DNA from: Bacillota bacterium | GTDB lineage: Bacteria; Bacillota; Clostridia; UBA1381; UMGS1253 | Length of the DNA: 33,366 bases | NCBI GenBank assembly: GCA_022706785.1 | Contig: JAKJBW010000002.1 | Span: 1-33,366, forward strand | Direction: 5' to 3' | Shown: piece by piece, positions 26,136-32,828 of the stretch | How positions within the stretch are numbered: position 1 is the stretch's first letter | Layout: each line of letters opens with the position of its first letter | Notes under the pieces: generated by a model | Told to the model about the DNA's origin: nothing | Databases searched by the model: none | The model's input: only the letters and a program-made list of their open reading frames with translations | Program-made: the position numbers and the translations under genes

Positions 26136-26603
26136 CCTTTTTTGAAATTTATTTGTAACTAATTTGTAAACTATTTATGCATACAAAATAAGGTATGATT
26201 GCTTTGAACCAGCAGCAATATCTTGTATCAGGGTGAGACCGATGCCGGCAGCAAATTTAGTTAAATGATGAATAAGCTTAAAAAAACGGAATATTTTTAT
26301 AACAACGGCAAAAACTGCGAAACAGTTTCAGTATACTGTTTCAGCTTCGCGATACGCGGGATATGCCTGCTGTATGCTTGGCAATTCGGTACTCAACGCT
26401 TATATAAACGGGGGGGGGAATTTTCTACGAGGTTATATTATGCGCCGTAACATGCCATTGGTACGCTTCGCAAAAGCGTAGCAGGCAACTGTGTTTTTTA
26501 CGAAATGCCCAATGCTGCGCTTGAAAATTCCCATTCTGTTATTTAATTTGCAGACAGCGTTGCGATTAAATTTGGATTTTGTATGTATTTCAATAAAAAA
26601 GCA

Positions 26604-26632
26604 TTGATTTTTTGTACAAGATGGTATAAAAT
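26604..26632 (+). promoter_or_regulatory. Candidate promoter for the family 2 glycosyltransferase
   Basis: TTGATT (26604-26609), a 17-nt spacer and TAAAAT (26627-26632), hexamers identical to the divergent peptidase promoter. The leader to the ATG at 26781 is about 140 nt and includes a perfect CAAGCA-GGCT-TGCTTG hairpin (26693-26708). Confidence 0.5.
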
Positions 26633-26780
26633 ATAGGACGGATTAAGAGGGTAAAAAATATTGAATTTTTAACAGGATATGGATATAAAATTTCAAGCAG
26701 GCTTGCTTGTATCATATAAATCATACACCATGGAGCAATTACTTAAATTTGTATTGTGGAAATTCGAGGTGAAAAAATAC

Positions 26781-28037
26781 ATGTATCTCACGCTGGAACT
26801 GCTTAATGGGTTTACCATGATACTGCAGTTGTTCGTATTGGCGGTTGCGCTTTATTATTTTTTGGTGGGCTGCTTTGGCTGGCTCCCCAAGCGGTATAAA
26901 AACAGTCCGGGCAGCCGCGTCAATACCTTTGCGCTCATCGTGGCCGCTCATAATGAGGAAATGGTGATAGCAAATCTGGTTGACAGCTTAAACAGCTTGG
27001 ATTACCCCAGAGATTCGTATGATATTTATGTCATTGCGGACAATTGCTCGGATGATACTGCCCGTATTGCAAGGGAGCGTGGCGCTTGTGTTTATGAGCG
27101 TTTTGACACGCTTGCGCGCGGCAAGGGCTTTGCTTTGGAATGGATGTTTGAAAAGCTTTTTGGTATGGAAAAGCAGTATGATTTCATTGCCATTTTTGAT
27201 GCCGACAATCTGGTAGGCAGCAAGTTTTTACGTGAGATGAATCAGCAGATCAATCACGGGTATAATGTTGTGCAGGGCTACATAGACAGCAAGAATCCGT
27301 TTGATTCCTGGATAACCTGTGCATATTCATTTTCCTTCTGGTCTATCAGCCGCATATTTCAGGCGGCGCGCCACAATCTGGGGCTTTGCTGCCAGCTTTC
27401 CGGCACAGGCTTTGCCATCAAAACGGAGCTTTTAAAAAAGCTTGGCTGGGGCGCGACCTGCCTCACGGAGGACATGGAATTTACCATGAAGCTGGCGCTC
27501 AATAATGAACGGGTGGGCTGGGCGCACGGCGCGATAGTATATGATGAAAAACCGCTTACCCTTGCCCAAAGCTGGAACCAGCGTAAGCGCTGGATGCAGG
27601 GGCACGCGGATGTCGCAAGCAGGTTTTTTGTCAGACTGATTAAAAAAGCTTTTTCCGAAGGCAGCTTCGTCAGCTTTGACTGTGCGCTGTATCTGATACA
27701 GCCCATAAGAGTCATTTCCATGGGGATCATCACGCTTTTTGCGTGGCTTCAGATGGCTTATCCCGATGGCGATATCGGCTTTTTCCATATGAGTTATCTG
27801 TTTTCGCCTATGGTGTGGAACACCTTTGTGGTGCTTCAGTTTATGTATATGCCTATTGTTATCGCGGTGGAGCGCAAAATGTTTGACCGCAGAATGCTTC
27901 TGGGGTATCTTACCTTTATCGTCTACAATTTAACATGGATACCCATTACAATCCAGGGCGTTATTGATAAGAACAAGACGGAATGGTCGCATACCAAGCA
28001 TACGCGCCAGATCAGGATAGAGGATTTTGAAAAATAG
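26781..28037 (+). CDS. Membrane family 2 glycosyltransferase, processive (cellulose/poly-GlcNAc synthase-like)
   Basis: A 418-residue enzyme. One N-terminal helix (about 8-31) precedes the cytosolic GT-A domain, and three to four helices follow at the C-terminus (about 300-395). Catalytic elements are in order: VAAHNEE at the nucleotide-binding start, DNCSDDT, the metal-binding DAD (about residue 140), TED (about 229) and QRKRW (about 267). The Q-x-x-R-W motif is typical of processive polysaccharide synthases. The sugar and product are not deducible. The ATG at 26781 has GAGGTG upstream; earlier in-frame ATGs at 26679 and 26730 lack a well-spaced site. It stands alone and ends before a folded 3' region and a strong terminator. 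The diguanylate cyclase gene is elsewhere, so c-di-GMP control of this enzyme is only a thought. Confidence 0.9.
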   Translation: MYLTLELLNGFTMILQLFVLAVALYYFLVGCFGWLPKRYKNSPGSRVNTFALIVAAHNEEMVIANLVDSLNSLDYPRDSYDIYVIADNCSDDTARIARERGACVYERFDTLARGKGFALEWMFEKLFGMEKQYDFIAIFDADNLVGSKFLREMNQQINHGYNVVQGYIDSKNPFDSWITCAYSFSFWSISRIFQAARHNLGLCCQLSGTGFAIKTELLKKLGWGATCLTEDMEFTMKLALNNERVGWAHGAIVYDEKPLTLAQSWNQRKRWMQGHADVASRFFVRLIKKAFSEGSFVSFDCALYLIQPIRVISMGIITLFAWLQMAYPDGDIGFFHMSYLFSPMVWNTFVVLQFMYMPIVIAVERKMFDRRMLLGYLTFIVYNLTWIPITIQGVIDKNKTEWSHTKHTRQIRIEDFEK

Positions 28038-28126
28038 GGCTTTTGTCTGAACCCGTTTAAAAAACGCCGCTTTATGGGGTGGTTCCGTAAGGAAGTATTT
28101 TAAATAGCATTATACCTGCAAGCATC

Positions 28127-28174
28127 GTGGTTGTGTGCCGGGCCACAAATTCAGGGAGTGCCCTGCAACCCCAC
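28127..28174 (+). ncRNA. Candidate three-way-junction RNA element
   Basis: GTGGTTG (28127-28133) pairs with CAACCCCAC (28166-28174, two-base bulge). It encloses TGTG/CACA (28134-28137 with 28144-28147) and a perfect CAGGG-AGTG-CCCTG hairpin (28152-28165). A strong terminator begins 13 nt later. It may be a 3' UTR structure of the glycosyltransferase mRNA or a small RNA; no promoter was found and no known class was recognised. Confidence 0.35.
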
Positions 28175-28186
28175 AATAATGTAATG

Positions 28187-28232
28187 ACCAGCCGAAAGAA
28201 AAGTTTTACTTCTTTCGGCTGGTGTTTTTTTT
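28187..28232. terminator. Strong intrinsic terminator between convergent genes
   Basis: ACCAGCCGAAAGAA (28187-28200) pairs perfectly with TTCTTTCGGCTGGT (28210-28223), followed by G and eight T. It serves the plus strand; its end overlaps the stop codon of the minus-strand 68-residue gene. Confidence 0.93.
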
Positions 28233-28437
28233 ATATATCTGACTTTTCATCCCAATACGTACATGCCTTGTCATTGGCATATCTTTTTTTCATCCTTGGT
28301 TTTACGCAATGTCCATAACTTAATGCAGAATAATTACCTCTTGAATACTTAATATAGTGTAATCGAAAGTTTTTGCAAGTATTACATACCATTTTCTTAT
28401 TATCAGCTTTTCTTGTTGTAATAAACTGATCGGTCAT
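28231..28437 (-). CDS. Small four-cysteine protein, putative zinc-binding
   Basis: A 68-residue protein with Cys18, Cys21, Cys44 and Cys59 (C-x2-C-x22-C-x14-C) in VCNTCKNFRLHY, YGHCVKP and KACTYW, likely one metal site. I do not recognise a named family. The ATG at 28437 has a very strong GGAGGGGGGTG ribosome binding site, and a perfect TTGACA-N17-TATAAT promoter lies at 28472-28500 on minus, so it is probably well expressed. It is divergent from a Cro/C1-type regulator of identical length, and an inverted repeat covers the shared promoter region. The codon and base use is more AT-rich than the flanking housekeeping genes, suggesting acquisition. Confidence 0.75.
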   Translation of the reverse strand: MTDQFITTRKADNKKMVCNTCKNFRLHYIKYSRGNYSALSYGHCVKPRMKKRYANDKACTYWDEKSDI

Positions 28438-28471
28438 TTTTTCACCCCCCTCCTTTGTACCCACATATACG

Positions 28472-28511
28472 ATTATACACACATATAGAGGAACTGTCAA
28501 GGTGTGTATAA
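28472..28511. promoter_or_regulatory. Consensus promoter with a 10-bp inverted repeat, shared divergent control region
   Basis: On minus, TTGACA (28500-28495), a 17-nt spacer and TATAAT (28477-28472) form a perfect sigma-A promoter. TTATACACAC (28473-28482) and GTGTGTATAA (28502-28511) are perfect inverted repeats separated by 19 bp. The left arm covers the -10 and the right arm sits next to the -35. On plus, a TATAAT lies at 28520-28525 but is too near the start to leave a normal leader; TATAAG (28507-28512) in the right arm is another -10 candidate. The arms are the natural operator candidate for the adjacent regulator. Confidence 0.75.
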
Positions 28512-28539
28512 GGTGATATTATAATAGGGGGTGATTAAA

Positions 28540-28746
28540 GTGGGAAAAGTTAGATTGATATTAGATAAATATCTTGACTCGAAAAATATTACACGATATC
28601 AGCTTTCCGAGGACACCGGCATCCGATATGATACGATTGATAAATATTATAAAAACAAATTGCAGCGTTATGATAGGTATATTTTAGCGAAAATCTGCGA
28701 TGCTTTGCATTGTGAAATAAACGATATTATTGCGTATAGAAAATAA
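28540..28746 (+). CDS. Small Cro/C1-type helix-turn-helix regulator
   Basis: A 68-residue DNA-binding protein consisting only of an XRE helix-turn-helix domain: QLSEDTGIRYDTIDKYYKNK (about 21-40) as the recognition unit, then AKICDALHCEINDIIAYRK, the usual fourth and fifth helices of the YozG-like group. The start is taken as GTG at 28540 because AGGGGG sits 8 nt upstream; an in-frame GTG at 28531 overlaps that site. It most likely binds the inverted repeat at 28473-28511 and controls the divergent four-Cys gene and itself. It is AT-rich and bounded on its right by a 17-19 bp palindromic terminator. Confidence 0.88.
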   Translation: MGKVRLILDKYLDSKNITRYQLSEDTGIRYDTIDKYYKNKLQRYDRYILAKICDALHCEINDIIAYRK

Positions 28747-28774
28747 ACTTAGAGGTTTTTTCGCACATGTTTAA

Positions 28775-28816
28775 ATAAAGAAGACTGAGCGAATTTCTTC
28801 GCTCAGTCTTCTTTAT
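28775..28816. terminator. Long palindromic bidirectional terminator
   Basis: AAAGAAGACTGAGCGAA (28777-28793) pairs perfectly with TTCGCTCAGTCTTCTTT (28798-28814) around a 4-nt loop, with two more A-T pairs outside. Both strands end T-rich. It closes the divergent islet. Confidence 0.85.
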
Positions 28817-29281
28817 GAAACCTCCCGCTAAGCGGCGTTTTTTGTTTTCATGCCGGCGCGCCGCTTTGCCCACGGTAAACGCATGAAAGCTTTTTGCGAA
28901 GCAAAAGCGGGCAGCGCCCGCTGGCATTACGCGGGTAGTCTTGCGGCAGTTTCGCTTTTGTGCCCGGATCCTTTTGCGAAGCAAAAAGCAAAGTTTTAAT
29001 CAATTTTTTTCAAAAAATTGCGGTTTCCAAAGGCGGAGCCTTGGTCGCCGTCCGCAGACGGCGAAATCCTAATCGTATAAGAGCTTTTTTCTTTGTTACT
29101 TTCTTTTTGCGATAGAAAAAGAAAGTAAGGTTTTGTTCTTTTCCCCTTTCATGCGTCTGTCGCGCCGCTTTGCCGGTGTGCGCTTGACAGCGCTTGGCCC
29201 GTTGTGTTACCATAGATTCATTATATTGGTTAAACATTTCATTAGATTATTACGGTCTGGATTTTTTATCTGAGGAGGAGT
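28817..29281. repeat. Hairpin-rich non-coding region before the sulfatase
   Basis: About 465 bp without a supported gene. It contains two copies of TTTTGCGAAGCAAAA (28892-28906 and 28972-28986), AGCGGGC-AGC-GCCCGCT (28906-28922) and CAATTTTTT/AAAAAATTG (29001-29020). It also has TCGCCGTC-CGCA-GACGGCGA (29045-29064) and TTACTTTCTTTTT/AAAAAGAAAGTAA (29096-29128), terminator-like. The 11-nt core of the first repeat recurs inverted at 26465-26475. Open frames on minus here (28727-28984 and 29010-29237) are basic and low-complexity and follow the repeats. A TTGACA at 29184-29189 might be part of the sulfatase promoter, but its -10 is poor. Confidence 0.65.
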
Positions 29282-31261
29282 ATGGGAAGGGTGAACGATA
29301 TGGATAACATTAATCAAAAAAGAAGGCCCAACGTGGTGATGATTTTCCCCGATACCATGGTGCCGGACGGCGTGGGTGCGTACGGCGGGGATATACCCAC
29401 GCCAAATATCGACAAAGTGGCCGCCGCAGGCATGAAATTTACCTGCGCCACGCCCAATTCGCCGTTGTGTTCCCCGGCAAGATACAATGTGCTTACCGGC
29501 AGATACGCGTCGAGATGTCTTAACATGCAGGAGCTTTATACCGAGCATGACCCTGTTTTTCTGCGCTGGAACATGTATCTGACCGACCGGGAAAGCGCCC
29601 TGCCGCGCGTTATGAAGCAAAACGGTTATGTGACAGGTATGGTGGGCAAGTGGCACTTAGGGGAGGATGAGCTTGCGTATTTTGACACCGGCGAAACGTC
29701 GGCGCAAAGCGGAGCTATGGACAAGGTCAAAAGCAATTACGATATCAGCAGGGCATATATCAAGAAGCACAGCGGCTTTGACTATGTTGAAAACGTTTTT
29801 ACCAACAATGAAACCGCTATGCCTATGCCTGAGGATATCCCGTGCCAGCACAATATGCCATGGATCACCCAGGGAGCAAAAGCGTTTATTGAAAAAAATC
29901 AGGATAAGCCCTTCTTTTTATATGTGGCGCCTAATGTTCCGCATATGCCTCCCGTGCTGCCTGCGCTTGAGGCGGGTGCGCTTCTGACGCCCGAAGGCTT
30001 TTTGGAGCAGGCGCCCGACGTTCAGCCGTCGTGTGAAAATTTGCTAAAGCGGCTTGAGGCACTTGGTTTTTCCGGGGATTATGCGTATTTGAGCAAGCAG
30101 TGGCTGCAAAAGGACAGATACGCAGGCATGATGTGGCTTGACGATTCTATCGGCACGGTACTGGATACGCTTGAGCGGTGCGGCATTATGGACGATACCA
30201 TCATTATCATCAACACCGACCATTTAGCGAAGGAAAAGATGACCTGCAACTATCAGCAGGTACCGCTTATTTTCCAATGGAACAACAAAATTAAAGCCGG
30301 TTCTGTCTGTGATGCGCTTGTTTCCCATGTCGATCTTACCGCGACGATCTTGGACCTTTGCGGCGAGGCCGGGTCCGGCAGCATGCCTATGGACGGCAAA
30401 AGCTTTAAACAGCTGCTGTTTGACCCTGCGCTGGTGTGGGACAATACGGTATATACAGAGGTGACATATGCCAGAGGCGTTATCCAAAAGGATTGGGCTT
30501 ATATTGCCGTCAGATTCCCCGACAATATTGAGGCTGAGCTGGCAAACGGAAAGGCTGTCCGGTTCACGCAGGAAGGGATGAACGAATCCTCTATCAGATT
30601 TGGTGTGGACGGGCGTTTTCCGGCATATTTTGATAAAGACCAGCTCTACGATTTAAAAAACGATCCGCTTCAGCGCAAAAACCTGGCTGATGACCCGCGG
30701 TATGCAGACAAACTGGCACATATGAAAAAACTGCTTGCAAACGAGCTTATGACGATGCCGTTCAGCTTTGGTGAGTTTACGGATAAAAATTGCGGCAGTG
30801 ACTTTATATACCGAAGAGGACAGCGCACGCAAATTTATGTCTGTCCGGTCTGCGGCCATATCGAATTTGGTGCTTCATTTGAAAAGTGCCCTGTCTGCTC
30901 CGCGCCCAAAGAAAAGTTTACGAGAAATGACGCTATATTTTATGAGGCGGAGGAAAGGCAGGCGGTTGATCTTGACGGCAATATTCCAAGGCTTAAGTTT
31001 ACCGGCCCGCAACAGGACAACGGCTTATCCCCATGCAGTATTGAATATAGCATAGCGGAAGGGCTTGATGCAACAGGGCCTAAAAATCCCGTTGAATTTG
31101 CCGATTTTTATGCTGACGGCGTGTTTGTAACGCGTAAAAAGTTTTCCGCCGGGGTACCGGCGGCAGGGGTTGTTGACATTAATACGCCGTTTTCTTCGGT
31201 AAGCTGTGTTGTCAAATGCGCAAAGCATGGGTATTGGCAAAGAGAGCTTGCCCGGTGCTAA
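29282..31261 (+). CDS. Sulfatase fused to rubredoxin-like and degenerate desulfoferrodoxin-like domains
   Basis: A 659-residue protein with no signal peptide. Residues about 15-500 are an alkaline-phosphatase-superfamily sulfatase with the formylglycine motif Cys63-Ser-Pro-Ala-Arg67, Asp24, GKWHLG and Asp313-His314. The stretch after that DH is shorter than usual and lacks the Gly. Residues about 519-547 are a rubredoxin-like ribbon, CPVCG (521-525) and CPVC (536-539), resembling the rubrerythrin C-terminus. Residues about 575-659 resemble a superoxide reductase: FADFYADG and the Cys646-x-x-His649-Gly ending. The other two His ligands appear to be Asp and Asn. Start ATG 29282 lies 3 nt after AGGAGG; ATG 29300 is an alternative. 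The substrate is unknown; cytosolic sulfate-ester hydrolysis is inferred. Confidence 0.88.
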   Translation: MGRVNDMDNINQKRRPNVVMIFPDTMVPDGVGAYGGDIPTPNIDKVAAAGMKFTCATPNSPLCSPARYNVLTGRYASRCLNMQELYTEHDPVFLRWNMYLTDRESALPRVMKQNGYVTGMVGKWHLGEDELAYFDTGETSAQSGAMDKVKSNYDISRAYIKKHSGFDYVENVFTNNETAMPMPEDIPCQHNMPWITQGAKAFIEKNQDKPFFLYVAPNVPHMPPVLPALEAGALLTPEGFLEQAPDVQPSCENLLKRLEALGFSGDYAYLSKQWLQKDRYAGMMWLDDSIGTVLDTLERCGIMDDTIIIINTDHLAKEKMTCNYQQVPLIFQWNNKIKAGSVCDALVSHVDLTATILDLCGEAGSGSMPMDGKSFKQLLFDPALVWDNTVYTEVTYARGVIQKDWAYIAVRFPDNIEAELANGKAVRFTQEGMNESSIRFGVDGRFPAYFDKDQLYDLKNDPLQRKNLADDPRYADKLAHMKKLLANELMTMPFSFGEFTDKNCGSDFIYRRGQRTQIYVCPVCGHIEFGASFEKCPVCSAPKEKFTRNDAIFYEAEERQAVDLDGNIPRLKFTGPQQDNGLSPCSIEYSIAEGLDATGPKNPVEFADFYADGVFVTRKKFSAGVPAAGVVDINTPFSSVSCVVKCAKHGYWQRELARC

Positions 31262-31263
31262 TT

Positions 31264-31392
31264 TATACTAAACACCAATAAAAAAACACGACATCCTTGT
31301 GGCTGTTTTGCCGCAATGCAGCGTCACCGCTCCTTGCCTTATGTCAAAACATCTCACAATTCTTATCGCGTTTTCTATCGGTGTTCAGTATT
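31264..31392. mobile_element. 129-bp element with 17-bp imperfect terminal inverted repeats (MITE-like)
   Basis: The ends TATACTAAACACCAATA (31264-31280) and TATCGGTGTTCAGTATT (31376-31392) are inverted repeats matching at 14 of 17 positions. The interior has no credible gene. It begins just after the sulfatase stop. A clear target-site duplication was not seen. It could be a miniature transposable element or insertion-sequence remnant, or simply a 3' structure. Confidence 0.4.
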
Positions 31393-31415
31393 AGCGATGC
31401 CATTCTATTATGTAT

Positions 31416-31447
31416 AAAAAAGGTTCGGCGAAAGCCGAACCTTTTTT
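31416..31447. terminator. Bidirectional intrinsic terminator
   Basis: AAAAAAGGTTCGGC (31416-31429) and GCCGAACCTTTTTT (31434-31447) pair perfectly around GAAA, with T runs in both directions. It separates the sulfatase (plus) from the lipoprotein (minus). Confidence 0.95.
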
Positions 31448-31481
31448 ATATAACGTATTTATTGTAAGCAATATCTGAGGT

Positions 31482-32420
31482 TTACTGTTCTTCTTTGGGC
31501 TCTGTATCATCTTCCGGCGGCAGCTCCCCGTCAGCCGGTTCGTCAATCGGAGATACCGGTTCTGGCTGATCTTCAGCATCCTGGGCTGTATTTTCCGCTT
31601 CGATGATTTCCTCAATTGATGGCGCCTCGGCATCTTCCGCCGCCATATCTTGCGATACGTCCGGTTCGGCCTGCTGAGCTTCTTCAATTTGTTCCGCCTG
31701 TTGCGCGCTTTGCTTTTTCCTTGCCGATAGTCTTATCAGCCATATAATAATGAGTGCAATTATCGCCAGCGCCAGTAGGATTAACACAATCAGTACTGTC
31801 CACGCAGGCAATATGCCAAAAAGCAGAATGGGCCCTGTCGCGGAAATCAAGATCGGATCGGTAAATGTAGCCAGATCCCAGGTGGCGGTTTTTTGGTCGC
31901 CGCTGATCTGCGTAGCATTGCTGCCGGTGATTTTATACGGCATTGTAATGACCAGCCGGATATCGGCCGGCTCTGATGACAGCTGCATCTGCTTTATGGA
32001 CGATTTTATGGTATCGGCGATCTTTGCCGTGCCGCTTATATCAAACGTTTGATTGAGCAGCTGCTTGTTTCTTAAGAAGGTTATGCCTTTGGTGTAATTG
32101 GATGAGCCGAACCATGTCCTGAAGCTGTCTATCTGCTGCTTTGCTTTGATACCCTTAAATCCGTTTTCCTCATACGGTTCAACCTCATACCCTTGTGCCT
32201 CGGCCTCCTGGGTTATGCTAGCAAGCGGATCTTCGTTACCTGAACCCGACAAAAAACCATAGGTCAGATCAGAAAATCCCAGCTGCAGCGAAACATCTCC
32301 CCCGCCGTTTTCATCCACATTGGCCTGCATCACCATTTGCACGCAGCCGCTGAGCACAAACACACACAGTAATGCCAAGACTGCCAGCGTGCCGAGTTTT
32401 TTTATCTGTCTTTTCAACAC
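31482..32420 (-). CDS. LppM-like (DUF3153-type) lipoprotein with a C-terminal membrane helix
   Basis: A 312-residue exported protein. A basic N-terminus and hydrophobic stretch end in the lipobox Leu23-Ser-Gly-Cys26, so it should be lipidated on Cys26. Residues about 27-190 form an extracytoplasmic domain (VQMVMQANVDENGGGDVSLQ and VITMPYKITGSNATQI) recalling LppM/DUF3153 proteins, whose function is poorly known. A membrane helix follows (about 205-229), then an acidic Glu/Gln/Pro/Ala-rich cytoplasmic tail of about 80 residues. Having both a lipid anchor and a membrane helix is notable. The start is GTG at 32420 after AAGGAGG; TTG at 32417 is possible. It has its own promoter and a long folded leader. 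Confidence 0.78.
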   Translation of the reverse strand: MLKRQIKKLGTLAVLALLCVFVLSGCVQMVMQANVDENGGGDVSLQLGFSDLTYGFLSGSGNEDPLASITQEAEAQGYEVEPYEENGFKGIKAKQQIDSFRTWFGSSNYTKGITFLRNKQLLNQTFDISGTAKIADTIKSSIKQMQLSSEPADIRLVITMPYKITGSNATQISGDQKTATWDLATFTDPILISATGPILLFGILPAWTVLIVLILLALAIIALIIIWLIRLSARKKQSAQQAEQIEEAQQAEPDVSQDMAAEDAEAPSIEEIIEAENTAQDAEDQPEPVSPIDEPADGELPPEDDTEPKEEQ

Positions 32421-32466
32421 ACACCCCTCCTTAACTTAAAACCGTTTTTGTTACAAACTTACTTTA

Positions 32467-32552
32467 GCCGATATATTACTGAAAGAGGCCTTAAGCGCAA
32501 CTGTATGCAAAACAGAAGCCTTTGCGGTAATATCGGCATAGTGATTATACCA
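32467..32552 (-). promoter_or_regulatory. Extended -10 promoter and 5'-terminal hairpin leader of the lipoprotein gene
   Basis: On minus, TGGTATAAT (32552-32544) is an extended -10 motif without a clear -35. The predicted start, near 32537, falls at the first base of GCCGATATTAC (32537-32527), which pairs with GTAATATATCGGC (32479-32467, two-base bulge). That encloses about 47 nt with smaller pairings such as CTGT/ACAG. The mRNA would thus begin with a stable stem. It matches no riboswitch I know. Confidence 0.5.
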
Positions 32553-32598
32553 TATTTTAATGGGTTTACTATGGTTATTCTAAAAATTTTTTAAAAAA

Positions 32599-32826
32599 TC
32601 AGTCAGGCTGCGCGGGAAGGATAATTTCGGTTCCGATTTGAAACTCCTTTTTCAAATATATCTTGGGGTCGGTGGAATAAAGCCGCTGAATCCTGCACAC
32701 GCCGTCTTTGCTGCGGCTTACATCCATTTTCACGCCGCAGTATTCGGTTGTCATATAGGGCTGGACGCTCTCCTCATCGGCAGGCGGAGCAAACGCTGTT
32801 TCATAGGGTATAACCGAGTAATGCAT
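32599..32826 (-). CDS. ylzJ: YlzJ-like small protein
   Basis: A 75-residue protein, MHYSVIPYETAFAPPADEES at the start, then EYCGVKMDVSR and QRLYSTDPKIYLKKEFQIG. The opening HYSVIP and the Tyr-rich middle match the YlzJ family, which in Bacillus subtilis is encoded beside tepA. The function is not established. The ATG at 32826 lies 2 bp after the tepA stop, with GGGGGA inside the end of tepA as ribosome binding site, so the two are translationally linked. Downstream one often finds spoIIIE; here a lipoprotein gene follows after a promoter. Confidence 0.85.
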   Translation of the reverse strand: MHYSVIPYETAFAPPADEESVQPYMTTEYCGVKMDVSRSKDGVCRIQRLYSTDPKIYLKKEFQIGTEIILPAQPD

Positions 32827-32828
32827 AT

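Larger units (their letters stand above)
25933..26780. other. Long non-coding divergent region between M23 peptidase and glycosyltransferase
   Basis: About 850 bp with no convincing gene. It holds promoters for both flanking genes (26107-26135 and 26604-26632), a GGGAAG/CTTCCC hairpin in the peptidase leader (about 25982-26012), and an inverted repeat GAAACAGT/ACTGTTTC (26319-26326 with 26335-26342). It also has a run of nine G (26410-26418) and a TACGCTT/AAGCGTA hairpin (26462-26480). A 61-codon frame at 26265-26450 has no family resemblance and no ribosome binding site. The stretch 26200-26260 looks structured but was not recognised. Confidence 0.6.

Noticed and set aside
26196..26262. c-di-AMP (ydaO-type) riboswitch near a wall hydrolase
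   Set aside because: A few bases recall the 3' part of the consensus, but the full set of helices is missing and the position is wrong for the minus-strand gene.
26265..26450. 61-codon open frame on plus
   Set aside because: No ribosome binding site, no recognisable domain, and it runs through an inverted repeat and the poly-G run.
28727..29237. Two minus-strand open frames between the XRE gene and the sulfatase
   Set aside because: Low-complexity basic translations that simply follow the hairpin repeats; no starts with good ribosome binding sites.
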